DNA of 64,000 bases from JAGOEY01 sp017997515. Lineage in GTDB: Bacteria > Pseudomonadota > Gammaproteobacteria > Burkholderiales > Burkholderiaceae_C. The position numbers and the translations under genes were made by a program. Shown piece by piece: positions 8,187 through 16,897 of the stretch. The notes beneath the pieces are model-generated. The model was not told where the DNA came from and did no database searches. It saw only the letters and a list, made by a program, of their open reading frames with translations. The stretch is from the NCBI GenBank assembly GCA_026314275.1, contig CP111109.1:4092001-4156000 (forward strand), read 5' to 3'. The stretch's first letter is position 1, and each line of letters starts with the position of its first letter.

Positions 8187-9101
8187 ATGCACGCCAGCGT
8201 CCTGCGGTATTTCATTGAGGTTGCGCGCTGCGGGTCGGTGCGCAAAGCATCTGAGCGCCTGCATGTAGCGGCCAGCGCCGTCAACCGGCAGATCCACAAG
8301 CTGGAGGACGAACTGGGGGTGGAGCTTTTTGACCGCCTGCCGGGCGGCCTGCGGCTCAACCCGGCGGGTGAGCGGCTGTTGCGCCACGCGCAGGAAACGC
8401 TGCACCAGTACCAGGTTATGCGCACCGAGCTGGACGCGCTGCGTGGCGAACGTACCGGCCACATCAAGCTGGCCGCCATGGACTCGTGTTTTGAGGAGCT
8501 GCTGCCCGCCACGGTGGATGAGTTCTCGCAGTTGCTGCCTGCCGTCACGTACACGATTGTGTCGACCCAGCCCATGGAAGTGTCGCAGCTGGTGGCGTCC
8601 GGCCAAATAGACATTGGTGTCACCTTCGCCACGCGCTTGCCGGTGGGTGTGGTGGCGATCAGCCTGGCCCAATTACCGCTAGGCATGGTGATGGCGCCAG
8701 GCCACCCGCTCGCGCAACATGACCGCGTGTCCCTCAAGGATTGCGCTCAGCACCCGTTCCTGCGGTCTGGCACGCAGCCTGTATTTGGCGCGTCACTGTC
8801 GGCAGAGTTCACGTCGTTTTGGGAATCCATGACGCCCGCAGCCACGTGCAACTCCACTCCCCTCATCAAACGTTTGCTGAAGGCGGGCAAAGGTATATCG
8901 ACCTTTTCCAAGATAGCGGTGCTGGAAGAGTTACGCCGGGGTGAATTGGTGTGGAAGCCATTTGCGCTGCCTGTGCTGAACCAGCTGCAAGTGGGCATCA
9001 TCGTGCCCAGCCAACGTGCGTTGCCGCAGGTCGCACAGAACTTTGTGGGCCGCCTGGCGCGCAATCTGTCCAAACTGGAGCAGATTGCGGCGGCGCTGTA
9101 A
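8187..9101 (+). CDS. LysR-family transcriptional regulator
   Basis: A 304-aa LysR-type protein. The N-terminal winged helix-turn-helix is clear (RYFIEVARCGSVRKASERLH, then AASAVNRQIHKLEDELGVELF), followed by a periplasmic-binding-like effector domain from about residue 90. Its ATG lies 9 bp after the stop of the nucleoside permease gene, so the two are probably one transcript. A regulator placed downstream and co-oriented is less usual than the divergent arrangement. Target and effector are unknown. Confidence 0.9.
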   Translation: MHASVLRYFIEVARCGSVRKASERLHVAASAVNRQIHKLEDELGVELFDRLPGGLRLNPAGERLLRHAQETLHQYQVMRTELDALRGERTGHIKLAAMDSCFEELLPATVDEFSQLLPAVTYTIVSTQPMEVSQLVASGQIDIGVTFATRLPVGVVAISLAQLPLGMVMAPGHPLAQHDRVSLKDCAQHPFLRSGTQPVFGASLSAEFTSFWESMTPAATCNSTPLIKRLLKAGKGISTFSKIAVLEELRRGELVWKPFALPVLNQLQVGIIVPSQRALPQVAQNFVGRLARNLSKLEQIAAAL

Positions 9102-9133
9102 CAAGCCGGCCTCTCAAAAACCCGGCGGGCGCT

Positions 9134-9475
9134 TTAAAGCCAGCTCACGCCGTAATGGTCATACACACGGCGGCCATACTCATCGGTGTAGATGGGGCGT
9201 TCAGCGGACTCATGGCGGGGTGCCCCTTCCAGCTGGGTCTGCTCCAGTGGCACGACGTAACCCTCCAAATTCGTGTCGTACGTCAGCAGGCTCCAAGGGA
9301 TGGGATAACGGTCGGTGCCCAGGCCCAGAAAGCCGCCGAATTCCAGCGTGGCATAACGCACCAGCCCGGACCGTTTGTCGATCACCAGATCATCAATAGA
9401 CCCCAGCTTGTCACCGTTCGGGTTGTAAACCGCAGTGCCTTGCACTTTGTCGGAAGAAATAACGAGACTGGCCAT
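9134..9475 (-). CDS. PRC-barrel domain protein
   Basis: A 113-aa protein consisting largely of a PRC-barrel (MASLVISSDKVQGTAVYNP, then GDKLGSIDDLVIDKRSGLVRYA split over about residues 18-45). PRC-barrels occur in photosynthetic reaction centre H subunits, RimM and many stress-linked small proteins. A GTG nine codons upstream also opens the frame, but AAGGAG sits 7 nt before the ATG at 9475. It ends convergently 32 bp from the LysR gene. Function unknown; the C-terminus (YTDEYGRRVYDHYG) is acidic and aromatic. Confidence 0.85.
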   Translation of the reverse strand: MASLVISSDKVQGTAVYNPNGDKLGSIDDLVIDKRSGLVRYATLEFGGFLGLGTDRYPIPWSLLTYDTNLEGYVVPLEQTQLEGAPRHESAERPIYTDEYGRRVYDHYGVSWL

Positions 9476-9642
9476 AAGAAGCTCCTTGATGTAGTGCAGC
9501 ACATCGACACCACGTCGACATGTCTGAACCTCATTTATCGGTGTTTCGAGCCCACCGGCAGATCAGCCCATGTGCCACCTATTTGTAGGCATTCATCCAT
9601 GAACCACCCCCCATACACAACGCGGAGCGGTTGGGCCACCGT

Positions 9643-10755
9643 TCAAATCCTTCGCTGTACATCCAGCTGCAGCTTTTTGTGGCGCTTGTTAATCGACCGC
9701 AACAGCACATGCAGCGCAACCAAAACACCCACGCGAACAGCAAGGCGCGGCAACAAGGCCAGGATCTTTTGATCGAGTGCGGTCTGCGCTGCATCGGCCG
9801 CCACCGACAAGGGGCTGAATGCGGGAACCGGTGCATCTGGCGCGAGAGCGATTTCCCCCAGGTCGCCGTCATCCACAGACAGTGACGTAAGTGCCGTGGC
9901 CCGTGCAGCAGTGGCAGAGCCGTGGTCGTCTGCATAGACCTTCGTGAACTCTGCACCCAGCAGGAATATCTGCGCGGCGTAATACACCCAGGCCAGCAGC
10001 ACCACGATGGAGCCCGCCGCCTGGAACGACTCGGCCATGCCGCTGCGCCCGATGTACAGCCCAATCAAAATTTTGCCCAGCTCAAACAACACAGCGGTGA
10101 CAAACGCGCCCACCCACACGTCACGCCAAGCCACATAGGCGGTGGGCATCAGTTTAAAAATCATGCCGAACAGCACCGTGGTGAAGGCCACGGAGATCAG
10201 CGTGTTCACGATGTACAGCAGCGCGGCAGTGCCCGGCATCAAGCCGCCAAGCCAGCTGCCCAACGCGGTGGTAACGGTGGCCACCACCAGCGACACCATC
10301 AACAGAAATGCAAAACCCAGGATCAGCCCGAACGACAACACCCGTGCGCGCACGATGGCCCAAATGCCCTGCGGCTTCTCGCGTTCAGGCACGTGCCAGA
10401 TGCGGTCCAGCGCGCTTTGCAACTCTGCAAACACGGTGGTTGCCCCCACCAACAGCACCACCACGCTGATAAGACCCGCCACCAATCCACGCTCGGTGTC
10501 ACTCGCACTGGCCACAAGGCCCTGCACCACCCGTGCTCCATCCATGCCGATCAGGCCGGCGAGTTGCGCTGTGATCTGCCCTGTAACCGCCTCACGCCCG
10601 AAGACGGCACCGGCAATCGCAATCACGATCACCAGCAAGGGCGCGAGCGAAAACGCTGTGTAGTACGCAATGGCCGCGCCCATACTCGGCGCAAAGTCGT
10701 CCATCCAGGCGTTCACGGCCCTTTTGCAGAGGTCAAAAAACCGGCCTGGTGTCAT
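9643..10755 (-). CDS. YihY/BrkB-family inner membrane protein
   Basis: A 370-aa polytopic protein of the YihY/BrkB family (once misnamed ribonuclease BN). About six membrane segments span residues 35-280. The N-terminal family signature is visible as FAPSMGAAIAYYTAFSLAPLL, and the C-terminal membrane portion ends with LLAWVYYAAQIFLLGAEFTK. The last 90 residues are a soluble tail. Its ATG overlaps the stop of the upstream AsmA-family gene by 4 bp (ATGA), so translation is coupled. A role in envelope lipid or solute transport is a guess from the family and from the AsmA partner. Confidence 0.92.
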   Translation of the reverse strand: MTPGRFFDLCKRAVNAWMDDFAPSMGAAIAYYTAFSLAPLLVIVIAIAGAVFGREAVTGQITAQLAGLIGMDGARVVQGLVASASDTERGLVAGLISVVVLLVGATTVFAELQSALDRIWHVPEREKPQGIWAIVRARVLSFGLILGFAFLLMVSLVVATVTTALGSWLGGLMPGTAALLYIVNTLISVAFTTVLFGMIFKLMPTAYVAWRDVWVGAFVTAVLFELGKILIGLYIGRSGMAESFQAAGSIVVLLAWVYYAAQIFLLGAEFTKVYADDHGSATAARATALTSLSVDDGDLGEIALAPDAPVPAFSPLSVAADAAQTALDQKILALLPRLAVRVGVLVALHVLLRSINKRHKKLQLDVQRRI

Positions 10756-13040
10756 GGTTTGGCACCCCCTTGCTGCTTCTGGACAGCTGCGGGCGCAGCT
10801 TTGGGCAGCGCCTTGTTGGTGGTCCGCGCCTGCTGTTGTGCGCCCTGCACCGGGGCCAGCACGCGGGCGCAGTCGGTGTTGGCCCCGGGGCCGGTTTCAA
10901 TCAACGGCAGGATGGCGGCCAGCGGGTTCACAAAGGCCAGAGCCACTGCACCGCCAGCACGAAGAAAGAGCCGTCCCTTGTCCAGGCTGAAGTCAGGGTG
11001 GCGAAAGCTACCGTGTAGGTACACCGGCGTGCGCAGCGACAGAATGCCCGGTTTTTTGGGTTTGGGCTCCACGGTGAAGGCAAACTGCTCTTCCTTGAGG
11101 TTGAAGCTGCCCGCGCCGTCCACACGTGTCTGCTCGGTGTCCAGCACGAACAGCTGCGACTGGCCGATGCCGTCCTTCACGTCGAAGTACAGCGCACCAC
11201 AGTTCAGCTGGATGTCCTTGTCGCCGCCCACAAACAGGGTGAGCAGCTTGCCGCCGTTGAGCCCCGCCGCCGCATCGATGATGTTGGAGATACGCCCGTT
11301 GGCCACCGCCGCAGACACGCTGCCGCTGGCAGAGCCCGCAGCGTCGGCAATCGAATTGCCCGCCCCTTGCAGCCGCACCTGCGCACCAATCTCACCCACC
11401 CCTTTGGCGATGTCGGGCTTGTCGGGGAACAGTTGGGCGATCTTGATGTTGCGGAAGTCCACGTTCAAACGGGAACGCAGGTTTTTCTCGTCACGTGCGT
11501 CGATGGCAATGTCCGACACGATACGTCCGCCCGCAAAGCCGAACTCCAGCGGCGTGAGTTGTGCCACCGCATCGTTCAGCTTGAACGAAAACTTCATGCT
11601 CTCCACCGGCAACCCGCTCGGCGCCTTGAGGTCGGCTGCGGCGTAGTCCACTTCGGCGTCTATCGCCTTCAGCCGCCCTCCTTCGAACTTGCCAGAAGGA
11701 AGAATGCCGTCGCCCTTCGCAGCGGTCGTTCCGGTGGGCAGGATTTTGTCGCCGCCGGTTTGCCGCTCCTTGGCCTGGGCTTGCGCTCGTGTGTTGGTCT
11801 CGGCCTGTGTGGGTGGGGTGTTCACAGCACGCAGGCTGTCCTTCGTTTCAATACCGATGATGGGCCCCAGGTCGGCGATGTTCAGCTGTTTGCTTTTGAG
11901 CTTCGCGGTCAGCAGGGGGCGTGGCTCTTGGGCCACATAGGCACCACTGCCACTGACGTCGGTCGAGCCGATCTTCCCGCTCAGGTCATCAATGGCGTAG
12001 CGGTTGCCCTTCAGCACCAGGTGCCCTCTAAAGTCATAAGGCGGGGTGGCAGGCAACGGCAGCAACAAAAAGGGATACAGGCTGGCCAGCGTCTGCCCGG
12101 CAATCCGCAGCTTGACGTCGATGGCGGTGATGGCGGCTACGTCGGCAACGGTGCCTTCCACATTCAGGCGGGTGGTGCCTGCATTGAGCGCGCCCTTGAT
12201 GGGAAACAGCACATCGGACTCCATCAAACTCAGCACGTTGCCCGTAAGTGCATCACCGCTGAACCCGGCACCGTGGTACTTGCCTTTAAATACGTAGCGG
12301 GTGGTGTAGCGGTCGTTCTCAGGCGATGCATCGGCATCTTTCGATTGGCTCGCGGCAGCAGGGTCAAAGGTACTGACGGCAATGTCCACGTTAAACGGCG
12401 CGGCATGGTCGGTATAACGCAGACGTCCCTGGTCGACTGAAATGCTGCCAATGCGGAATTTGCTGGGCTCGGCGCTCTGGGTGGGCTCCTGCAGCACCCA
12501 GTTGTTGCGCTGCTCGGGCGACTTTTCAAACACCAGGTCGGCGTGGGACAGCGCAGCCCGGGGCACCAGCACCTTGCCCTGCCACAGGTCGCGCAAGGAC
12601 ACAGAAAACTCCAGCGCGCCAATGGTGGCCATCGGGTCCGTGCTTTTTGACCACGGCGCATTGGCGAAATAAATGCCCTTGAGTTTGATGGTGGGCGTCA
12701 GCCCCAAGTCCACATCCAGGTCGGCCACCCGAAACGCACGCTGCGTCTTGTCCGACACATAACGCTCCAGCGGGCGGCGCAGCCAGTTCCAGTCAAAGAT
12801 CACCAGCAGAACCACAAGCATGCCCATAACAGCAAGCAGCACGGACTGCCAGGTTTTTAGCCGGAGCCGGGGTGGCACCGGCACGGCGCTGGTGGATGGT
12901 GGGGTGTCGGAGGCGGAACGCATGGAATGTCGGGACAGCAAAAAGCCAAGCATGGCTTCGTGGTCACGCGGACGCTGTAGGAGGAAGGCTGACAACTGCG
13001 TGCGTGGTGTGCGCTTGTGCACGCTCACCCCATGACGCAT
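10752..13040 (-). CDS. AsmA-family membrane-anchored protein
   Basis: A 762-aa AsmA-like protein with one N-terminal membrane segment (about residues 65-85, QSVLLAVMGMLVVLLVIFDW), then a long periplasmic repeat-rich beta structure. The C-terminal AsmA_2-type region is recognisable (FGFAGGRIVSDIAIDARDEK and TLFVGGDKDIQLNCGALYFD). AsmA/TamB/YhdP relatives bridge the periplasm and move phospholipid to the outer membrane. The start is uncertain: ATGs at 13040, 12953 and 12923 are all in frame, and only the first has a GGGGGCGG stretch upstream. The gene is translationally coupled to the following BrkB-family gene. Confidence 0.9.
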   Translation of the reverse strand: MRHGVSVHKRTPRTQLSAFLLQRPRDHEAMLGFLLSRHSMRSASDTPPSTSAVPVPPRLRLKTWQSVLLAVMGMLVVLLVIFDWNWLRRPLERYVSDKTQRAFRVADLDVDLGLTPTIKLKGIYFANAPWSKSTDPMATIGALEFSVSLRDLWQGKVLVPRAALSHADLVFEKSPEQRNNWVLQEPTQSAEPSKFRIGSISVDQGRLRYTDHAAPFNVDIAVSTFDPAAASQSKDADASPENDRYTTRYVFKGKYHGAGFSGDALTGNVLSLMESDVLFPIKGALNAGTTRLNVEGTVADVAAITAIDVKLRIAGQTLASLYPFLLLPLPATPPYDFRGHLVLKGNRYAIDDLSGKIGSTDVSGSGAYVAQEPRPLLTAKLKSKQLNIADLGPIIGIETKDSLRAVNTPPTQAETNTRAQAQAKERQTGGDKILPTGTTAAKGDGILPSGKFEGGRLKAIDAEVDYAAADLKAPSGLPVESMKFSFKLNDAVAQLTPLEFGFAGGRIVSDIAIDARDEKNLRSRLNVDFRNIKIAQLFPDKPDIAKGVGEIGAQVRLQGAGNSIADAAGSASGSVSAAVANGRISNIIDAAAGLNGGKLLTLFVGGDKDIQLNCGALYFDVKDGIGQSQLFVLDTEQTRVDGAGSFNLKEEQFAFTVEPKPKKPGILSLRTPVYLHGSFRHPDFSLDKGRLFLRAGGAVALAFVNPLAAILPLIETGPGANTDCARVLAPVQGAQQQARTTNKALPKAAPAAVQKQQGGAKP

Positions 13041-13077
13041 CCGCCCCCGCAGCGGAAAAAATTATGAACAAATTGGC

Positions 13078-13126
13078 ACCTAGCGCTTAACCATAATGCG
13101 CCAACAGCTATAAAATATATAGCATT
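13078..13126. repeat. Family-1 dispersed repeat
   Basis: CCTAGCGC, then TGCGCCAACAGCTATA and a closing TATAGC arm. It lies between the divergent AsmA-family and tctD genes, within the probable tctD promoter region. Confidence 0.65.
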
Positions 13127-13210
13127 TCTGCTTTGTATTTAGCGAACCAAGTAGCAGCGATGGGCGCACCGTTGGCCCCTCCCATCACCAGATACCGCAG
13201 AATCCCGGCC

Positions 13211-13879
13211 ATGCGTATCCTCCTTGCTGAAGACGAAACCGAACTGGGCACTTGGCTGGTCAAGGCCCTGGGCCAGAACGACTTTCAGGTTGACTGGGTG
13301 AACGATGGCCGCCTGGTGCGCCGCAGCCTCAAGGCCACGAAGTACGACGCACTCATCCTCGACCTGGGCCTGCCCGGGCTGGGTGGCCACGACGTGTTGA
13401 CGGACCTGCGCGAGGCGGATGAACGGCTGCCGGTGCTGATCCTCACCGCACGTGATTCACTCATGGAACGGGTCAGTTGCCTGCATGGCGGGGCCGATGA
13501 TTTTTTGGCGAAACCGTTCGATGTGGCCGAACTGGAGGCACGGCTGGTTGCACTGATCCGGCGTTCACGCGGACAAGAACATCCGCGTTTTGCGTGCGGG
13601 CCCCTGGGCTACGACAGCGTGTCCAAACAATTCCGCCTGCAGCACGAACTGCTCACCCTCACGCCGCGTGAACACGCGGTGCTGCGCGCACTGATCCAGC
13701 ACCCGGGTGAGCCTTTGTCCAAACGTGAACTGCTCGAACGTGTGTTCTCCGACGAGCAGGACGTGGGCCCCGAGGTGATCGAGGTGCTGGTCCACCGGCT
13801 GCGCAAACGGCTGGAGGCCTCACCCGTGCGTATTGCCACGTTGCGCGGCCTGGGCTACCAGCTGGAAAACACGCCGTGA
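13211..13879 (+). CDS. tctD: Response regulator TctD (OmpR family)
   Basis: A 222-aa response regulator. The receiver domain begins MRILLAEDETELG, with the phospho-acceptor Asp51 in LILDLGLPG and the conserved Lys in FLAKPFD. The C-terminal winged helix (LTPREHAVLRALIQHPGEPL, then EVIEVLVHRLRKRLE) is OmpR/PhoB type. The ATG at 13211 is chosen because it starts the receiver fold; an earlier ATG at 13133 would add an unrelated tail. The stop overlaps the kinase start by 4 bp (GTGA). Linkage to tctCBA identifies it as the tricarboxylate-responsive regulator; the exact citrate-type inducer is unknown. Confidence 0.93.
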   Translation: MRILLAEDETELGTWLVKALGQNDFQVDWVNDGRLVRRSLKATKYDALILDLGLPGLGGHDVLTDLREADERLPVLILTARDSLMERVSCLHGGADDFLAKPFDVAELEARLVALIRRSRGQEHPRFACGPLGYDSVSKQFRLQHELLTLTPREHAVLRALIQHPGEPLSKRELLERVFSDEQDVGPEVIEVLVHRLRKRLEASPVRIATLRGLGYQLENTP

Positions 13880-15300
13880 AACCCTTGGCCTGGGCACGTG
13901 CGAGCATCCGCCGTTCACTCATCGTGCTGCTGCTGCCGGGCCTGGGCGCAGTTGTCACGGGGGAACTGTGGCTGGCCTGGCGCACCGCCAGCGAGGCGGC
14001 CGACGCGGCCTACGACCGCTCGCTGCTGGGTGCGGTCAAGTCCATCGACTCGAGCCTGTCCACCGCCAGCGGCGGGCTTGGTGTGGAGCTGCCCTACCGC
14101 ATGCTCGAATTTTTCGAGCTGACCGCACAAGGCCAGGTGTTCTACCGCGTGGCCACCGAAGACGGGCTGGTCGAGATAGGCAGCGTCAACCTGCCCTCCC
14201 CGCCCCGGCCCCTGAAGACAGGGCAACCCCAGTTCCACGAAGGTGTTTATGTGGGCCAGCCGGTGCGTGTGGGCAGCTACGCACGCAACCTGAACCCTCC
14301 ATTGGCCGGGCAAACCGGCCCACAGCGTGTGGTGATCCAGGTGGCCGAAACGCTGGAAGCACGCAACGACTTTCACCGCGCGCTGGTCTTGCAGTCGCTG
14401 GCGCGCGACGTATTGCTGATGGTGGCCGCCAGTGTGCTGCTGCTTTTGGCCTTCGCCTGGGCCATACGCCCGCTGGACCGGCTGCGCCAGGAGGTGGACG
14501 CACGCGACCCGCAGGATTTGACTCCCGTGGACGACAGCGGCGCCCCCGCAGAAGTCCGGCCCCTGGTGCAGGCGATCAACCACCACATTGAACGCAACCA
14601 TGAACAGGCCGAAGCACGCCGCCGCTTCCTTGACGACGCCTCGCACCAGCTGCGCACGCCACTGACCACCCTGGCCACACAGGTCGCCTATGCCCAGCGC
14701 GAAACCGACCCGGCCGAGCAACGCAAAGTACTGGAAAACATCCGCGAACAACTGGACGAAACCATCCGGCAGACCAACCAGATGCTGTCGCTGGCGCGTG
14801 CCGACAGCGCCCCACCACAGCGCCAGCTCTTCGACGCCGTGGCAGTGGCCGAGACCTTGGTACGCCAGTGGTGGGCACCCGCACGTGACCAGGGGGTGGA
14901 CCTGGGCCTGGACGCACCCGACGGCCCCTTGCCACTGTTAGGTGAACCCGACCTGCTGCGTGAGGCCCTGGCCAACCTGCTGCACAACGCCATCCGGCAC
15001 GGCGGCGCGGGCTGCCACGTCACGCTGGTGGTGCGCGGCACACCCGCTGGCGCAGTACAGATCGCCGTGGTCGACGATGGCCCCGGCCTCCCACCCGAAG
15101 AACTGGCGCGTGTGGGTGAGCGTTTTTTTCGCGGCAGCGGCGGTGGCTTGCCCGGCACCGGGCTGGGCTTGGCCATCGTGCGTACGGTGGCACAGCGCCA
15201 CGGCGGACAGATGCAGGTGGCGACCGGCCCCGAAGGGCGTGGACTGGCCGTCACACTCACGCTGCCCACCATGCCGGGGGTCGAGTCCGGCACGGGTTAA
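13876..15300 (+). CDS. tctE: Sensor histidine kinase TctE
   Basis: A 474-aa membrane kinase starting at GTG 13876, overlapping the tctD stop. A membrane segment at about 12-34 and a second at about 178-198 flank a periplasmic sensor of TctE type (the domain that contains RMLEFFELTAQGQVFYRVA). The HisKA box DASHQLRTPL places the phosphorylated residue at His257. The N box LLHNAIRHG, G1 box DDGPGLP and G2 box GTGLGLAIV are all intact. It should phosphorylate TctD in response to an extracytoplasmic di- or tricarboxylate, possibly together with the TctC receptor. Confidence 0.93.
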   Translation: MKPLAWARASIRRSLIVLLLPGLGAVVTGELWLAWRTASEAADAAYDRSLLGAVKSIDSSLSTASGGLGVELPYRMLEFFELTAQGQVFYRVATEDGLVEIGSVNLPSPPRPLKTGQPQFHEGVYVGQPVRVGSYARNLNPPLAGQTGPQRVVIQVAETLEARNDFHRALVLQSLARDVLLMVAASVLLLLAFAWAIRPLDRLRQEVDARDPQDLTPVDDSGAPAEVRPLVQAINHHIERNHEQAEARRRFLDDASHQLRTPLTTLATQVAYAQRETDPAEQRKVLENIREQLDETIRQTNQMLSLARADSAPPQRQLFDAVAVAETLVRQWWAPARDQGVDLGLDAPDGPLPLLGEPDLLREALANLLHNAIRHGGAGCHVTLVVRGTPAGAVQIAVVDDGPGLPPEELARVGERFFRGSGGGLPGTGLGLAIVRTVAQRHGGQMQVATGPEGRGLAVTLTLPTMPGVESGTG

Positions 15301-15301
15301 C

Positions 15302-15332
15302 CCGCGCTTTTGAGGCAGGTTTTTGAAAGCGC
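15302..15332 (+). promoter_or_regulatory. Inverted repeat between tctE and tctC
   Basis: CGCGCTTT and AAAGCGCG form 8-bp arms about 15 nt apart, 80 bp before the tctC ATG. The position, upstream of an inducible transporter operon directly after its two-component system, fits a TctD-binding site. A weak hairpin ending tctDE is the alternative. Confidence 0.4.
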
Positions 15333-15411
15333 GCTGAAAGTACCCGTTGCCTACAGTGACAAGGTCGCATCCCACATGCGCACCTTTCCACCCCCGTGAG
15401 GAGACACATCC

Positions 15412-16401
15412 ATGAAACTGATCACCCGCATTGCCGCCACTGCAGCCTTCACTGCCGTGGCCCTGACCGCCACCGCAGGCCCGCTGGACAAAACCGAATG
15501 TATTGCCCCCGCCAAACCCGGTGGTGGTTTTGACCTGACCTGCAAGCTGGTGCAGAGCGCGCTGGTGGACGGCAAATTTATTGCTGACCCGATGCGTGTG
15601 ACCTACATGCCCGGCGGCATCGGTGCCGTGGCCTACAACACCGTGATTGCGCAAAAACCCGATGCGGCCAACGCCATCGTCGCGTTCTCTGGTGGCTCGC
15701 TGCTGAACCTGGCGCAGGGCAAGTTTGGCCGCTACACCGAGAACGACGTGCGCTGGCTTTCCGCCATCGGCACCGACTACGGCGCGGTGGTTGTGGCCGA
15801 AAACTCCTCCTTCAAGTCGCTCAAGGACGTTATGGCTGCGATGAAGGCCGATCCCACCAAAGTGGTGCTGGGTGCCGGCGGCTCGGTGGGCAGCCAGGAC
15901 TGGATGAAGGCCGCACTCACCGCGCGTGCTGGTGGCGTCAACCCCAAAACGATGCGTTATGTGGCCTTTGAAGGCGGCGGCGAGGCCCTGACCGCGCTGC
16001 AGGGTGGGCACATCCAGGTCTTCACCGGCGACGCCGCTGAAGCCATGCAGCAGATCAAGGCCGGTGCCAAGGTGCGCATCCTGGCCGTCATGAACGACAA
16101 ACGCCTGCCCGGCGACATGGCCAAGATCCCGACCGCTGCAGAACAGGGTTATGACGTCGAATGGCCCATCGTGCGCGGCTTCTACGTGGGCCCCAAGGTG
16201 AGTGATGCCGACTACAAAGTCTGGGTTGACACCTTCAACAAGATGCTGGCCACACCCGCGTACGAAAAACTCCGCGATGAACGCGGCCTGTTCCCCTTGG
16301 CACTGACTGGTGCACCGTTGGATGCCTACGTCAAGAAACAGGTGGCTGGCTACCGCAAGCTGGCCGAAGAGTTTGGCCTGAACGTCGTCCCCGCCAAGTG
16401 A
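15412..16401 (+). CDS. tctC: Tricarboxylate-binding receptor TctC (Bug family)
   Basis: Periplasmic solute-binding protein of a tripartite tricarboxylate transporter (329 aa). A Sec signal peptide covers about residues 1-22 (cut likely after TATA-G). The mature part shows the TctC fold, with PGGGFDLTCKL near the N-terminus and YMPGGIGAVAYNTV soon after, typical of the ligand-clamping loops. GAGGAG 7 nt before the ATG supports the start. It is the first gene of tctCBA and is separated from tctB by a strong hairpin. The substrate is probably citrate or a related carboxylate. Confidence 0.93.
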   Translation: MKLITRIAATAAFTAVALTATAGPLDKTECIAPAKPGGGFDLTCKLVQSALVDGKFIADPMRVTYMPGGIGAVAYNTVIAQKPDAANAIVAFSGGSLLNLAQGKFGRYTENDVRWLSAIGTDYGAVVVAENSSFKSLKDVMAAMKADPTKVVLGAGGSVGSQDWMKAALTARAGGVNPKTMRYVAFEGGGEALTALQGGHIQVFTGDAAEAMQQIKAGAKVRILAVMNDKRLPGDMAKIPTAAEQGYDVEWPIVRGFYVGPKVSDADYKVWVDTFNKMLATPAYEKLRDERGLFPLALTGAPLDAYVKKQVAGYRKLAEEFGLNVVPAK

Positions 16402-16406
16402 TCTCC

Positions 16407-16438
16407 GCAGGGCCGCTCGGCCCTGCTCCCCCTTTTTC
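16407..16438 (+). terminator. Hairpin with T-tract between tctC and tctB
   Basis: GCAGGGCC pairs with GGCCCTGC around GCTC (16407-16426), then CCCCCTTTTTC. It has the form of an intrinsic terminator but lies inside an operon. It probably gives partial termination or 3'-end protection, so that the receptor is made in excess over the membrane subunits, as known for many binding-protein-dependent systems. Confidence 0.75.
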
Positions 16439-16449
16439 GGAGTGTTTCC

Positions 16450-16896
16450 ATGAGTGACCGCATTCTGGGCGCGGTGTGTATTGCCGCGTCCGCCGCCATG
16501 GCGTGGACGGCAAAAGACTACGCCGCCGCCATTTCGTACGAACCCGTCGGCCCACGCGCGTTCCCGCTGCTGCTTGCCTGCGGACTCGGCCTCTCGGGCC
16601 TGTGGCTGGTGCTGCGCCCCACGGTCGGCACAGAGGCCTTTCGTGATGTGCCCTGGAAGGGCACCTTCATGTGTGCGGGTGCCGTGCTGGTTTACGCATT
16701 GCTGTTCCAGTGGCTCGGCTTTCCGCTGGCCACGGCATTGATGGCACTGCCGATGGGTGTGGCTTTTGGCGGCAGCTGGAAACAGTCGCTGGCCGGTGGT
16801 GCTGCGCTGGGACTGGTGCTGTACCTGCTGTTCGACAAACTGCTGGACGTGGTGTTACCCGTCGGCCCACTGGCCACCTTGTTGGGAGGCAACTGA
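16450..16896 (+). CDS. tctB: Tripartite tricarboxylate transporter small subunit TctB
   Basis: Small membrane subunit (148 aa) with four predicted transmembrane segments (around residues 5-22, 36-56, 74-92 and 100-140). TctB proteins diverge strongly, so the call rests on size, topology and place between tctC and tctA. The stop is followed by one base and then the tctA ATG. Confidence 0.9.
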   Translation: MSDRILGAVCIAASAAMAWTAKDYAAAISYEPVGPRAFPLLLACGLGLSGLWLVLRPTVGTEAFRDVPWKGTFMCAGAVLVYALLFQWLGFPLATALMALPMGVAFGGSWKQSLAGGAALGLVLYLLFDKLLDVVLPVGPLATLLGGN

Positions 16897-16897
16897 G

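Noticed and set aside
7383..8672. 429-codon minus-strand frame
   Set aside because: Antisense to the nucleoside permease and LysR genes; composition dominated by Gly/Arg/His.
9922..11646. 574-codon plus-strand frame
   Set aside because: It runs opposite the BrkB- and AsmA-family genes and is rich in His/Gln/Arg, typical of a shadow frame.
13133..13210. Longer TctD starting at 13133
   Set aside because: The extra 26 residues do not belong to the receiver fold, and the ATG at 13211 starts exactly at the family N-terminus.
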